Shown: piece after piece, positions 25,741 to 34,253 of the stretch | Numbering within the stretch: position 1 is the stretch's first letter | Layout of the letters: the number at the start of each line of letters is the position of its first letter | NCBI RefSeq assembly: GCF_000284295.1 | Contig: NC_017093.1 | Span: 6,324,001 to 6,388,000 of the forward strand | From: Actinoplanes missouriensis 431 | GTDB lineage: Bacteria; Actinomycetota; Actinomycetes; Mycobacteriales; Micromonosporaceae | Reading direction: 5' to 3' | DNA length: 64,000 nucleotides | The notes under the pieces: model-generated | What the model was told of the DNA's origin: nothing | The model's database searches: none | What the model saw: only the letters and a program-made list of their open reading frames with translations | Made by a program: the position numbers and the translations under genes

Positions 25741-28107
25741 TCAGTCGGTCCAGATACCGCCGTCCACCAGGGCGATCGCGCTGTCGTAGACCTGGTCGGA
25801 CGAGTCCGCCACGGCGATCTGCACGGTCACCTCCTTGCCCGGTGTGACAGGCACCGAGCAGGTCAGCGGCTTGGTCAGCCCGTCCATGCTCGTGGCGTAG
25901 CCGGCCGCGCCGTCGGCGTTGTCGACGTAGTGGTCCGCGTTCTCCCCGGCGTTGATCGTGTTGACCGACACCGGCTGGGTCGTGCCGGGCACCAGGGCAC
26001 AGTTCTTGCCGTCGACGCGGACGGCCATCACGTCGTTGTAGGAGCTGTTCACGTACTCCGGGTACTCCTCGCTCGCGAAGACGTAGCGGACGTGCAGCGT
26101 GTCTCCGGCCGGGACGAGCTTGACCTGGTACGAGGCGGCGTCGTGAGTGGGGTGACCGGCGAACTCGGTCAGCTCCGCGTCACCGTCGCGGCCGAGGGCG
26201 GTGCTGGCGAACTTCCCGGGGTCGCCGAGCGCGTCCGCCATCCGCCCGGTGCTCAGCACCCAGGTCTTCTTGCCGGGGACGAACCCGTCGACGTGACCCC
26301 ACTGCTCGGCGGCGCCGACCGTGGTGTCCTCGACCTTGTCGACGCCGTCGCCGAGCAGCGAGTCCTTGGAGCCGCCGGCCAGAGTCTTGCAGTCCTTCGG
26401 CAGGTAGTACGGCGAGCCGGCGTAGGAGTGCGAACCCTTCAGCGCGTCGAGCGTGACCTTCTCACTGAAGCTCCACTTGCTCAGGAACACCTTGACCGTC
26501 AGGAACAGCCCGATGCTCATGCCGAGCTTGGCCTCGAGACAGGCGTTGAAGCGGGAGTCCTCCGCGGTGAAGACCGGGCCGAACGCCGCGTCCACCGGGT
26601 AGAGGCCGCCACCGATGCCGGCGATCACGCCGGCCTCCTTGGTTCCGGCGCCGGGGCCGACGATCACGTCGCCTCCCACCTTCAGCCCGACCGAGCCGTT
26701 GGCGGTGACCTTGGGAGCGAGCGGGGAGGCGTCCAGGATGCGCTTGCCGGAGAACGAGGCGCCGTTCTTGACCGACATCGATCCCTTCATCTCGAATCCC
26801 GCGGTGCCGGTCAGGCCGAGGTTGGCGATCTCCATCGCGCCGCCGATGCTGATCTCGGCGCCGGCCGCGTAGGAGAGCGCCATGGGCACCGGCGAGACGG
26901 ACAGCTGCTTCACCGCCTCGGAGAAACCGACCTTGCACTTGCGGTTCCCGCTCACCTTGACGCCGGCCGGGCCGCTCACCGTGACGGTCAGTCCCATGTC
27001 GACCGACGCGCCGGTCGGCACGTCGGCGCCGAGGAAGCTGTACTTGTCGACCTTCGTGGAGAAGTGTCCGCCGAGCTTCACGTCCGGCGAGAAGACGACC
27101 TCGTCACCGGCGCTCGCGCTGCCGCAGCTCGCCGACAGGGCCTTCGGCGCGACCGATTTCGCCGAGGCCGACGGGGCCGGCCCGCTCTGCGCCGCAGCCG
27201 CCGCGCTGAACTCCGGCACGTCGAGCTCGTAGTAGTCGAACGCGTCGATCAACGCTCCGGCCCGCAACGACAGCGTCCGCCCGTCCGCCGCCACCGCGGT
27301 CACCACACCGAGGAACCCACCGGGCAACGTGTCCGAGATCGGCAGCACCACCGCGGCCCCGGGCACCGGCGTGGCGACACCGTTCCGCAGCACCGCCCGC
27401 ACTCCGGACCCGGTGGGCGCCGCCGACACCAGATCAGCCGGTCCGGCGAGCAGCGTGGCGGGATTGGCGACGTATTTCGCCGTGTCCGCCGCCGATGCCG
27501 GGCCCGCCGTCATCGTCAACGGACCGGCCCACCGGCCCTTGTGAAAAGTGAACAGCGAATAGGTGTACTGCTGTCCCGCTTTCAGCCCGCTGTCCACCGC
27601 GGTCGTGCCCTTGACCCGCACTCCGGCGCCGAGCGACGACAGGCTCACCGGCACCCGTCCGGGCGTGCGCCGCAGCACGAACCTCGCCCCGGCCGGCGCT
27701 TTCCACGACAGTTTCACCCCGGTCGCGGTCACGTCCGTGGCGTGCAGGTCCCGGGCCGCGCCGTCGGCGGCATAGGTCACCGTCACCGCGGCCTTCCCGC
27801 CGGCCGTCGCGCGCACCACCGGCGTCGACGCCCGCCCGGCATAGCGCACCCCATCAAAGATCAACCCCGGCGTCTGTACGGCGTAGAGCCCGGCCGCCGG
27901 CGTCAGCGTGACCACGGTGGACGTGCCCTCGGGCGGCTTGGCCGCGACCTGTCTGGTCCTGCCGGCGAGGGTGACGCCGGCCGGCACCCCGCTGGGGGTC
28001 ACGATCGTCACCCGCACCGATCCGGTGGCCGGCGCCGGCGCCGCCGCGGCCGGTGACCCGAATGCCAGCAGGGACGCGGCGACGACGAAAACCGTCGAGG
28101 TCCTCAT
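25741..28107 (-). CDS. Large secreted choice-of-anchor L domain protein
   Basis: The 788-aa protein starts after AGGAG with a clear signal peptide (residues 1-23, ending AAAAP). The first 330 residues form beta-sandwich modules, including a fibronectin-type III-like segment near 115-200. A central 330-640 region rich in Gly, Ser and Val probably forms an extended beta structure. The last 170 residues have the choice-of-anchor L pattern: LRYVFASEEYPEYV-like (here VRYVFASEEYPEYVN), DVMAVRVDG, a TINAGEN turn and a VTVQIAVADSSDQVYDSAI end. Such domains occur in large surface proteins; their exact role is unknown. No sortase motif or membrane anchor is present at the end, so it is probably released or bound non-covalently. 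Confidence 0.8.
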   Translation of the reverse strand: MRTSTVFVVAASLLAFGSPAAAAPAPATGSVRVTIVTPSGVPAGVTLAGRTRQVAAKPPEGTSTVVTLTPAAGLYAVQTPGLIFDGVRYAGRASTPVVRATAGGKAAVTVTYAADGAARDLHATDVTATGVKLSWKAPAGARFVLRRTPGRVPVSLSSLGAGVRVKGTTAVDSGLKAGQQYTYSLFTFHKGRWAGPLTMTAGPASAADTAKYVANPATLLAGPADLVSAAPTGSGVRAVLRNGVATPVPGAAVVLPISDTLPGGFLGVVTAVAADGRTLSLRAGALIDAFDYYELDVPEFSAAAAAQSGPAPSASAKSVAPKALSASCGSASAGDEVVFSPDVKLGGHFSTKVDKYSFLGADVPTGASVDMGLTVTVSGPAGVKVSGNRKCKVGFSEAVKQLSVSPVPMALSYAAGAEISIGGAMEIANLGLTGTAGFEMKGSMSVKNGASFSGKRILDASPLAPKVTANGSVGLKVGGDVIVGPGAGTKEAGVIAGIGGGLYPVDAAFGPVFTAEDSRFNACLEAKLGMSIGLFLTVKVFLSKWSFSEKVTLDALKGSHSYAGSPYYLPKDCKTLAGGSKDSLLGDGVDKVEDTTVGAAEQWGHVDGFVPGKKTWVLSTGRMADALGDPGKFASTALGRDGDAELTEFAGHPTHDAASYQVKLVPAGDTLHVRYVFASEEYPEYVNSSYNDVMAVRVDGKNCALVPGTTQPVSVNTINAGENADHYVDNADGAAGYATSMDGLTKPLTCSVPVTPGKEVTVQIAVADSSDQVYDSAIALVDGGIWTD

Positions 28108-28368
28108 GTGTTACTCCTAGCTACGGAAAACTGCGGAGAACTGCGGAATCGCTGTGGAGATCACGTCGAAAGGACGCGCACCGCGTACTCTGCCGAGGTT
28201 TTCCGGGTCGAAAAAAGGGCCTTGCCCGGCCGGAATTAAATGCCGACCGAATGGCGTCCACTGTGGGAATTACGCCGTCCGGTGGGTGCTCGCCCGGCCA
28301 TTCGGTCTCTCCCGGTGGGGCGTCCGGGGGCGGTGGCGGCGTAACCGCCACTGACGGATGCCGCCACC

Positions 28369-28947
28369 TCACGGGTCCGGGAAGTCGTCGCCGAGGAGGT
28401 CGCGGAGCCTGCTCAGGGCCCGGGTGTTGCGCATCTTCACCGCGGAGACGGAGAGGCCGAGGATCGCCGCCACGGTGTCCACGCTGTGGTCCTCGGCGTG
28501 CCGCAGAACGAGCACCGCGCGGTCCTCGACGCTGAGCCGGGCCAGCGCGTCGACCAGGGCTATCCGCAGCTCGGGCGTGCCGGCGCGGGCCGGATCGGGC
28601 GGCTCCGGCGGGTCGGCCAGGACGATCTCGGAGCCGCTGCGGCGCCGCTGCTGGTCGAAGACGGCGTTCATCAGGACCCGCCTGCTGTACGCCTCCAGGT
28701 TCGTGCCGTCGCGGATCCGCTCCCACGCCGCGTACATCCTGGTGAAGGTCTGCTGGGTGAGGTCCTGCGCGAGATGCCAGTCCCGGCACATCAGGTACGC
28801 GCTGCGGCGCAACCGGGTGCCGGTGGACTCGACGAACGCGGTGAACTCCTGGTCACGGGCGGCCTTGGCGCGACGGCGGGCGGCGCCCCAGCCGGTCCGG
28901 ACGCCGGTGCCGGGCGCGGGCGTCGCGGCGATGCCGGTTTCGGTCAC
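28369..28947 (-). CDS. SigE-family (ECF-like) RNA polymerase sigma factor
   Basis: The GTG at 28947 overlaps the stop of the upstream membrane protein gene (GTGA). The 192-aa protein has a region 2 (RSAYLMCRDWHLAQDLTQQTFTRMYAAWERI, read in two halves) and a region 4 HTH (SVEDRAVLVLRHAEDHSVDTVAAILGLSVSAVK, likewise). The YLMCRDWHLAQDLTQ start is typical of the actinobacterial SigE-family (SigE of the sigma-70 ECF class) found in many copies in Micromonosporaceae. It probably partners the FtsX-domain membrane protein encoded just upstream. Target promoters are unknown. Confidence 0.88.
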   Translation of the reverse strand: MTETGIAATPAPGTGVRTGWGAARRRAKAARDQEFTAFVESTGTRLRRSAYLMCRDWHLAQDLTQQTFTRMYAAWERIRDGTNLEAYSRRVLMNAVFDQQRRRSGSEIVLADPPEPPDPARAGTPELRIALVDALARLSVEDRAVLVLRHAEDHSVDTVAAILGLSVSAVKMRNTRALSRLRDLLGDDFPDP

Positions 28948-29558
28948 AGCAGCCCACCGACCGGGGCGTCGGCCGTGCACCGGCGGCCGCTGACCAGCTG
29001 GACACCGGGCATCGCGCTGTAGTCCGCCTGCAGCGCGGTGTACTGCCCGGGTTCGACCAGGCGCAGCCGGAACGACTCGGGGATCTGGGCGGGGTCGACG
29101 GCGGCGACGAAGTCCGGCGAGTCGGCCCACAAGGCCGTGAACTTCCGGTACGCCTCCGCGCGGCTCTCGAATTCCACGGCGGCGACCCGCGGATCGGCGC
29201 GCAGCGCGGTCTCCACCGCTGACGCCCGCCCGCCGGTCAGCTCGTCGGTGAGGAAGACCGCCGCGTCCGTGGCGTCGGTGTCGACCGGGTGCGGCACGCA
29301 GGCCGGCGCGGTCCTCGGCATCATCGCCGCCGCCAGGGTGATCGGCGGCCGTGCCGTGTCGTCCCGCAGGCTCACCGCGGCACCGGCCCCGGCGCCGAGG
29401 ATCGCGACCAGTCCGGCCGCCACGCCCGCGGTGACCAGCTGCCGGCGGCGCCGCAGCCGGCCGCCGTCGAGGATGGCGGTCCGCGCCAGGTCGCCGAGCG
29501 CGGCGCCGGGGTCGTCACCGACCGCCCGGTCGAAGTGGTCTCGCAGGGTCGGTGTCAC
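28944..29558 (-). CDS. Single-pass membrane protein with FtsX-type extracellular domain, coupled to a sigma factor
   Basis: The GTG at 29558 follows AAGGAGAG. The 204-aa protein has a cytoplasmic N-terminus (about 45 residues, with an Arg-rich GGRLRRRRQLV), one helix (AGVAAGLVAILGAGAGAAVSL) and an outside domain. The latter matches the FtsX extracellular domain: VFLTDELTGGRASAVETALR, VAAVEFESRAEAYRKF, DFVAAVDPAQIPESFRLRL and MPGVQLVSGRR. There is no second FtsX membrane region, so it is not a permease. In normal FtsX this domain binds cell-wall hydrolase partners. Coupling to a sigma factor suggests an anti-sigma or sensor role; that is inference. Confidence 0.85.
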   Translation of the reverse strand: MTPTLRDHFDRAVGDDPGAALGDLARTAILDGGRLRRRRQLVTAGVAAGLVAILGAGAGAAVSLRDDTARPPITLAAAMMPRTAPACVPHPVDTDATDAAVFLTDELTGGRASAVETALRADPRVAAVEFESRAEAYRKFTALWADSPDFVAAVDPAQIPESFRLRLVEPGQYTALQADYSAMPGVQLVSGRRCTADAPVGGLL

Positions 29559-29617
29559 GGCAGGCTCTCCTTCGGTGGGGTCTCTGCCGGTATTGACGGG
29601 GTGGCCGTCCTCTTCGG

Positions 29618-30475
29618 TCACATCCTCGCGACGGAGACCAGCGTTCCGCTCTCCATGGCCACCCAGACGTGCGTCTCGGAGAGCCAGAGGCCGTGCGGCT
29701 CGTCGCCGGGGAGGGGATGGAGCGTGATCTCTCCGTCGGCGGTGACGTGTGCCAGTTCCCCGGAACCCCAGAGGGTGACCCAGCAGGATCCGTCGGCGTC
29801 GGCGGCCACGGCGTGCGGGCGGCAGGCCGGCTCGTCGAAGGGGAACTGGTGGATCTCGCCGGAGGGGTCGACACGGCCCACGCTGCCGCCGGCGATGTCG
29901 GCGTACCAGATCCCGGTTTCTGCGGCCGTGATGCCGACCGGAGCCGGTGGGGTGCGGCCCTCCGGGAGTTTCACGATCTCCACGACGTCGTCGCGGATGC
30001 GGGCCAGGCAGGCGGCGCCGTTGAGGGCGGCCCACGGTGTGCCGGCGGCATCGACGGTGAGCATGGCGGGGCGCGCGTCGGGGATCGGCAGGTCGAACAG
30101 GGTGATCGCGGCGCCGCCGGCGAGGCGGCCGATCTGGTTGGTGCCGGGGGCGGTGAACCAGACGTCGCCGCCGCGGGTGGCGGCGATGCCATAGGGGGCG
30201 GTGCCACCCGGCAGGCCGACGACGGTGCCCGGGCCGGCGCCGGTCAGATCCCGGCGGGCCAGACGGTCGTCGGAACGGGAGTACCACACCGCGTCGGCGG
30301 TGACGCTGAGCAGCATCGGCCGGGCATCGGTGAGCGGCTCGTGGTCGACCACCGGCTCCGGGGCGCCGGGCGTGACGCGGGCCAGGCCCGGCGGAGTCAG
30401 GACGGTCACCCACAGGGCGCCGGTGTGGTCGCCGGCGACGGCATAGGGGGCCTGTCCGGGCATCGCGATGGTCAT
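29618..30475 (-). CDS. Virginiamycin B lyase-like beta-propeller
   Basis: GGAGGA precedes the ATG at 30475. The 285-aa protein consists of about seven repeats of a 40-residue blade (patterns such as GGDVWFTAPGTNQIGRL and TGIWYADIAGGSVGRV), as in Vgb streptogramin B lyases, which linearise type B streptogramins without water. Vgb uses His and Glu residues of blades 6-7. Here a His is seen in CRPHAVAADADG and another in DEPHGLW, but the usual Glu in a WFTE motif of the last blades is replaced (WVTLWGSGEL), so lyase activity is uncertain. It is divergent from a TetR-type gene with an operator between them. Confidence 0.75.
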   Translation of the reverse strand: MTIAMPGQAPYAVAGDHTGALWVTVLTPPGLARVTPGAPEPVVDHEPLTDARPMLLSVTADAVWYSRSDDRLARRDLTGAGPGTVVGLPGGTAPYGIAATRGGDVWFTAPGTNQIGRLAGGAAITLFDLPIPDARPAMLTVDAAGTPWAALNGAACLARIRDDVVEIVKLPEGRTPPAPVGITAAETGIWYADIAGGSVGRVDPSGEIHQFPFDEPACRPHAVAADADGSCWVTLWGSGELAHVTADGEITLHPLPGDEPHGLWLSETHVWVAMESGTLVSVARM

Positions 30476-30493
30476 CCGTGATCCTCCATTCAC

Positions 30494-30515
30494 TAACGCT
30501 ACTGTTGTAGCATTA
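30494..30515. promoter_or_regulatory. Candidate TetR operator between vgb-like and tetR-like genes
   Basis: A near-perfect inverted repeat of 22 bases is centred in the 45-base gap: TAA-C-GCTAC, TGTT, GTAGC-A-TTA. It overlaps the likely promoters of both divergent genes. Confidence 0.7.
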
Positions 30516-30520
30516 ACGAC

Positions 30521-31114
30521 ATGGAGAGTGTCGCGCAACCCGTTTCCTCCGGCGCGGCCCGGCCCGGCGGGCGGACCGCTCGCACCCGGGAGCGGGTCCT
30601 CGCCGCCATCATGGCGATCCTGGTGGAGCAGGGGTTCGACGGGGTGACCGTGGAGGCCGTCGCCGGGCGGTCCGGAGTGCATCGGACCACTGTCTACCGG
30701 CGCTGGCGGGACACCGGCGGGCTGCTCGCCGACGCGTTCGACGCGGCGCGGGAGCTGCCCTGGGAGCCACCGGACACCGGGACGCTGCTCGGTGATCTGA
30801 TCGAGGTGAACCGGCAGGTGGTGGCGGCGCTGACGGAGCGACCGCCGATCGCGGCGGCGCTGATCGCGGCGTCGTTCCGGTCGCCGGCCGCCGCGCGGGC
30901 GCTGCGGGACTTCTGGGAGGACCGGTTCGCGCGGGCGGGAGTGGTCGTGTCCCGTGCCGCCGGACGGGGCGAGATCGGGGCGGATGTCGAGGCGCGGACG
31001 GTGCTGGTCGCCGCGTGCGCGCCGGTGTTCTACGAGATCGTGCTCATGCGGGCGCCGGTGACCGATGATCTCGCCGAGCGGTACGCACGGGCGGGAGTGG
31101 CCGCGGCCCGCTGA
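30521..31114 (+). CDS. TetR-family transcriptional repressor
   Basis: The N-terminal DNA-binding part is a standard TetR HTH: TRERVLAAIMAILVEQGFDGV, VEAVAGRSGVHRTTVYRRW, each helix in the expected place in residues 22-65. The C-terminal helices (66-197) form the ligand and dimer domain and resemble the TetR_C-type seen in antibiotic-linked repressors. It is divergent from the Vgb-like gene, with the palindrome at 30494-30515 between them, so it most likely represses that gene and itself. The effector could be a streptogramin or another small molecule; this is inference. Confidence 0.9.
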   Translation: MESVAQPVSSGAARPGGRTARTRERVLAAIMAILVEQGFDGVTVEAVAGRSGVHRTTVYRRWRDTGGLLADAFDAARELPWEPPDTGTLLGDLIEVNRQVVAALTERPPIAAALIAASFRSPAAARALRDFWEDRFARAGVVVSRAAGRGEIGADVEARTVLVAACAPVFYEIVLMRAPVTDDLAERYARAGVAAAR

Positions 31115-31256
31115 GGGCGTGACCGAAAAGGGTGACCATGCACCCGTCGCCGTAGCTCGCCGGACGGCCGGGAGCGGGCAGCGGGTCGCGCGGCTTCTCG
31201 GGGACTGCGGTCTGGGCGTACCCCAATCTCGGGGTCCTTTGTGGAATCGTGGAAGC

Positions 31257-32186
31257 ATGGTCAAACTCGGTGTCAGTCTGCCCCAATTCCAGCACTTCGT
31301 CCCCGGCAAGGATGTCGTCGCCGCGGCTCGGGCGATGGAGGAGATCGGTTTCGACAGTCTCTGGGTGTTCGAGCGGGTGCTCGTTCCGGAGGACCAGAGT
31401 GGGCCGCACGGGCTCTACGGCGTGCCGGGTCTGCCCTGGCCGGAGCGGTATCGCGGGGTCGCGGACGCGCTCGTGACGCTCTCCACGGCGGCAGCGGTGA
31501 CGTCGCGGATCGAGCTCGGGACGGGTGTTCTGGTGGTGCCGCTGCATCTGCCGATGCGGCTGGCCCGGGAACTCGCGACCTTGGACGCGGCCAGCGGAGG
31601 GCGGCTCATCGCGGGGCTGGGTTCCGGATGGTCGCCGGACGAGTTCGCGGCGGTCGGCGCCGTCCCGCTCTCCGAGCGCGGGCGGGCGCTGGATGACTTC
31701 CTGGACATCGCCGCGGAGGTGTGGGGACCGAATCCGGTCAGTTTCAAGACGCGCCGGTTCGAGGTGTCGACGGCCGACATCGGACCGAAGCCGGCCCGGC
31801 GGATCCCGATTCTGCTGGGCGCCGGCACCCAGCGGGCGCTGCGGCGGGTGGCCCGGCGCGCGGACGGCTGGGTGGCCAGCGGGGTGACGCCGGCGCAGGT
31901 CAAGGAGTCCCTGACCGGGCTGCGGGTGATGGCGGAGGAGTTCGGGCGCGATCCGGCGGAGATCAGTTGCACGGTGCAGATCGGCACCCTCGACCTGACC
32001 GAGTCGACGGCGTCGCCGCGGCCCCCTTATGCCGGGAATGTCGCGCAGCTGGCGGAGGATGTGGCGGCGCTGGCGGAGGCGGGCGCGGACCACGTCTACA
32101 TCACGCTGCCGGCCGCGGTGGAGGGTGTCGGCGAGTTGATCGACAAGGCTTCCGAGTTGCATGAGCTGGTGCGTGCCCGTTTGTGA
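31257..32186 (+). CDS. LLM-class F420-dependent oxidoreductase
   Basis: GGAAG lies just before the ATG at 31257. The 309-aa TIM-barrel protein has luciferase-like features: KLGVSLPQF at the start, GFDSLWVFERVL, TSRIELGTGVLVVPLHLP, the RLIAGLGSGWSPDEF segment and RRIPILLGAGTQRALRRVAR. These fit the TIGR03619-type F420 group common in actinobacteria. F420H2 would be the hydride donor; the substrate is unknown. It is convergent with the AraC regulator at 32187, with no gap between the two stop codons. Confidence 0.87.
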   Translation: MVKLGVSLPQFQHFVPGKDVVAAARAMEEIGFDSLWVFERVLVPEDQSGPHGLYGVPGLPWPERYRGVADALVTLSTAAAVTSRIELGTGVLVVPLHLPMRLARELATLDAASGGRLIAGLGSGWSPDEFAAVGAVPLSERGRALDDFLDIAAEVWGPNPVSFKTRRFEVSTADIGPKPARRIPILLGAGTQRALRRVARRADGWVASGVTPAQVKESLTGLRVMAEEFGRDPAEISCTVQIGTLDLTESTASPRPPYAGNVAQLAEDVAALAEAGADHVYITLPAAVEGVGELIDKASELHELVRARL

Positions 32187-33122
32187 TCACGTACGGAACG
32201 TGCGCCGGTACGTGTCCGGCGGGACCCCCACGCTGCGCTGGAAGTGACGGCGCAGCGTGGTGGCGGTGCCCATCCCGGCCGCCGCGGCGATGAGATCGAT
32301 GCCGTGGTCGGTGTTCTCGAGGAGCTCCTGAGCGCGGCGGACACGCTGCGTGAGCAGCCACTGCAACGGGGTGGTGCCGGTGGTGGCGCGGAAGTGGCGG
32401 GTCAGATGGCGTGCGCTCATGTTCGCCCGCCTGGCCAGATCCTCGACGGTCAACGGTTGATCGAGGCGCTGCATCACCCACGGGAGCAGGCCGGACAGCG
32501 GATGGTCGTCCTGGTCGGGGACCGGCGTGGTGACGTATTGTGCCTGTCCCCCGGCCCGGTGCGGCGGGACGACGAGGCGGCGGGCGACGATGTTGGCGAT
32601 CGCCGGGCCGTGGTCACGACGGACCAGATGCAGGCAGAGGTCCATGGCGGCGGCCTTGCCGGCCGAGGTCAGGACGTTGCCGTTGTCGACGTAGAGGACG
32701 TCCGGGTCGACGGTGACCTCCGGGTAACGGGTGGCGAGCTGATCGGTGTGCGCCCAGTGGGTGGTGGCCCGCAGGCCGTCCAAGATCCCGGCAGCGGCGA
32801 GGACGAACGCGCCGGTGCAGAGGGAGACCATTCGGGCGCCCGCCCGAGAGGCCGCGGTGACCGCTTTCAACAGGTCGGCGGGTATCTCGGCGTCGACATC
32901 GGTCACCGCCGGGACGATCACCGTGTCGGCGTCGGCCAGGTGGCCGAGTCCGCGGTCGGGCCGGACGTGGAAGCGGCCGGCACGGACGGGGTGGTCGCCG
33001 CAGACGGTCACGTCGTACCAGGGGCCGGGGATGGCGTCGGGTTTCGCCCCGAACACCTCACAGGCCATCGCCAGCTCGAAGTGCAGCATGCCGTCGGTGG
33101 CGGCGATGGCCACGGATCCCAT
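32187..33122 (-). CDS. GlxA-type AraC-family transcriptional regulator
   Basis: This 311-aa regulator joins an N-terminal DJ-1/PfpI-like domain (residues 1-190, with the elbow motif VSLCTGAFVLAAAG where the Cys of the family stands) to a C-terminal AraC DNA-binding domain with two HTHs (LTVEDLARRANMSARHLTRHF and LIAAAAGMGTATTLRRHF). It starts 71 bases from the divergent saccharopine-dehydrogenase-like gene, which is its likeliest target. GlxA/FtrA regulators often sense nitrogen or carnitine-type metabolites; the effector here is not known. Confidence 0.9.
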   Translation of the reverse strand: MGSVAIAATDGMLHFELAMACEVFGAKPDAIPGPWYDVTVCGDHPVRAGRFHVRPDRGLGHLADADTVIVPAVTDVDAEIPADLLKAVTAASRAGARMVSLCTGAFVLAAAGILDGLRATTHWAHTDQLATRYPEVTVDPDVLYVDNGNVLTSAGKAAAMDLCLHLVRRDHGPAIANIVARRLVVPPHRAGGQAQYVTTPVPDQDDHPLSGLLPWVMQRLDQPLTVEDLARRANMSARHLTRHFRATTGTTPLQWLLTQRVRRAQELLENTDHGIDLIAAAAGMGTATTLRRHFQRSVGVPPDTYRRTFRT

Positions 33123-33193
33123 GTCGGGAATTGTACGGGTCGTGTCGTTCCGGACACTGTCCCGTCCTTCTCATCCCGGACAGGATTCCCGGC

Positions 33194-34129
33194 ATGGTGA
33201 AGGTTGCGGTGTTCGGGGCGTTCGGTCACACCGGCCGGTTCGTGGTGGCGGAACTGGCGGCGCGCGGGTTCGAGCCGATCGAGATCGGTCGGCAGCAGGC
33301 GTCGGTCGATGATCCGGGGTCGCTCGACCGGGCCCTGCGCGGGGCGGCTGCGGTGATCAACTGTGCCGGGCCGTTCGCGGCCACGGCGGGTCCGGTGATC
33401 GCGGCGGCGCTGCGGGCCGGGATCGGCTACGTGGACGTGGCGGCCGAGATCGAGGCGAACGTGGACACGTTCACGCTGTTCTCCGCGCCGGCCCGGGAGG
33501 CGCACGTCGTGGTGGTGCCGGCCATGGCGTTCTTCGGCGGGCTCGGGGATCTGCTGGTCACCGCGGTTCTGGAGGGCTCTTCGGCGGACGAGATCCTGAT
33601 GGGGTACGGCCTGAGCAGCTGGCATCCGACAGCGGGAACCGTGGCGTCGGGTGCGGTGTCGCGGGAGCGCCGCGGCGGCCGGCGGGTGCGGTTCGCGGGT
33701 GGGCGGCTGGAGTATCACGACGACGAGTTGCCGGTCGTGGAGTGGGAGTTCCCGTCCGGGCCGCGCCCGGTGATCGCGGACTTCTCGATGGCGGACGTGG
33801 TGACCGTTCCCAGTCACGTGCAGGTGCCGGTGGTGCGCTGCCACATGAACGTCGAGGCGGTGGCCGACCTGACGGCGGGTGACTCGTCGGCGGTGACGGC
33901 GCAGACGTTCGTGGTGGATGTCCGGGTGCGCCGTGACGGGGTGGAACGCCGGATCACGGCCACCGGCTCGGACATCTATGCGGTGAGCGCGCCGCTGGCG
34001 GTGGAGGCGGTGGCCCGGATCGTGGACGGGCGGACGCGGGGCGCCGGTGTGCTCTCGGCGGGCGCCGCGTTCGACGCGACGGACTTCCTGCGGGCGATGT
34101 CGGCGCACCTCACGGTTACGGTCCACTGA
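33194..34129 (+). CDS. Saccharopine dehydrogenase-like NAD(P)-binding protein
   Basis: The ATG at 33194 begins a Rossmann fold immediately: VKVAVFGAFGHTGRFVVAEL (GxxGxxG), then RGAAAVINCAGPFAATAGPV and GIGYVDVAAEIEAN. The full length is 311 aa. The layout is that of the saccharopine dehydrogenase NADP-binding family, which includes many trans-acting enoyl reductases and proteins of unknown substrate in actinobacteria. It lies divergent to the GlxA-type regulator gene and is probably its target; the reaction cannot be assigned. Confidence 0.82.
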   Translation: MVKVAVFGAFGHTGRFVVAELAARGFEPIEIGRQQASVDDPGSLDRALRGAAAVINCAGPFAATAGPVIAAALRAGIGYVDVAAEIEANVDTFTLFSAPAREAHVVVVPAMAFFGGLGDLLVTAVLEGSSADEILMGYGLSSWHPTAGTVASGAVSRERRGGRRVRFAGGRLEYHDDELPVVEWEFPSGPRPVIADFSMADVVTVPSHVQVPVVRCHMNVEAVADLTAGDSSAVTAQTFVVDVRVRRDGVERRITATGSDIYAVSAPLAVEAVARIVDGRTRGAGVLSAGAAFDATDFLRAMSAHLTVTVH

Positions 34130-34253
34130 TCGGGGTCCGCGGAGACTTTCCGGAGTTCCATGGAGGGAAAAGGCGCAGGTCATCACGCTCAGCCGTCACC
34201 CGGAGGGGAATTCGGCTGTCGCCGCCGGGCCGATGGGCGCGTAATTTGGCGGC

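Noticed and set aside
25702..28056. 784-codon plus-strand frame antisense to the choice-of-anchor L gene
   Set aside because: The minus-strand product has a signal peptide, domain motifs and a ribosome site; the plus-strand product has none and is rich in Arg, Gly, His and Asp as antisense frames are.
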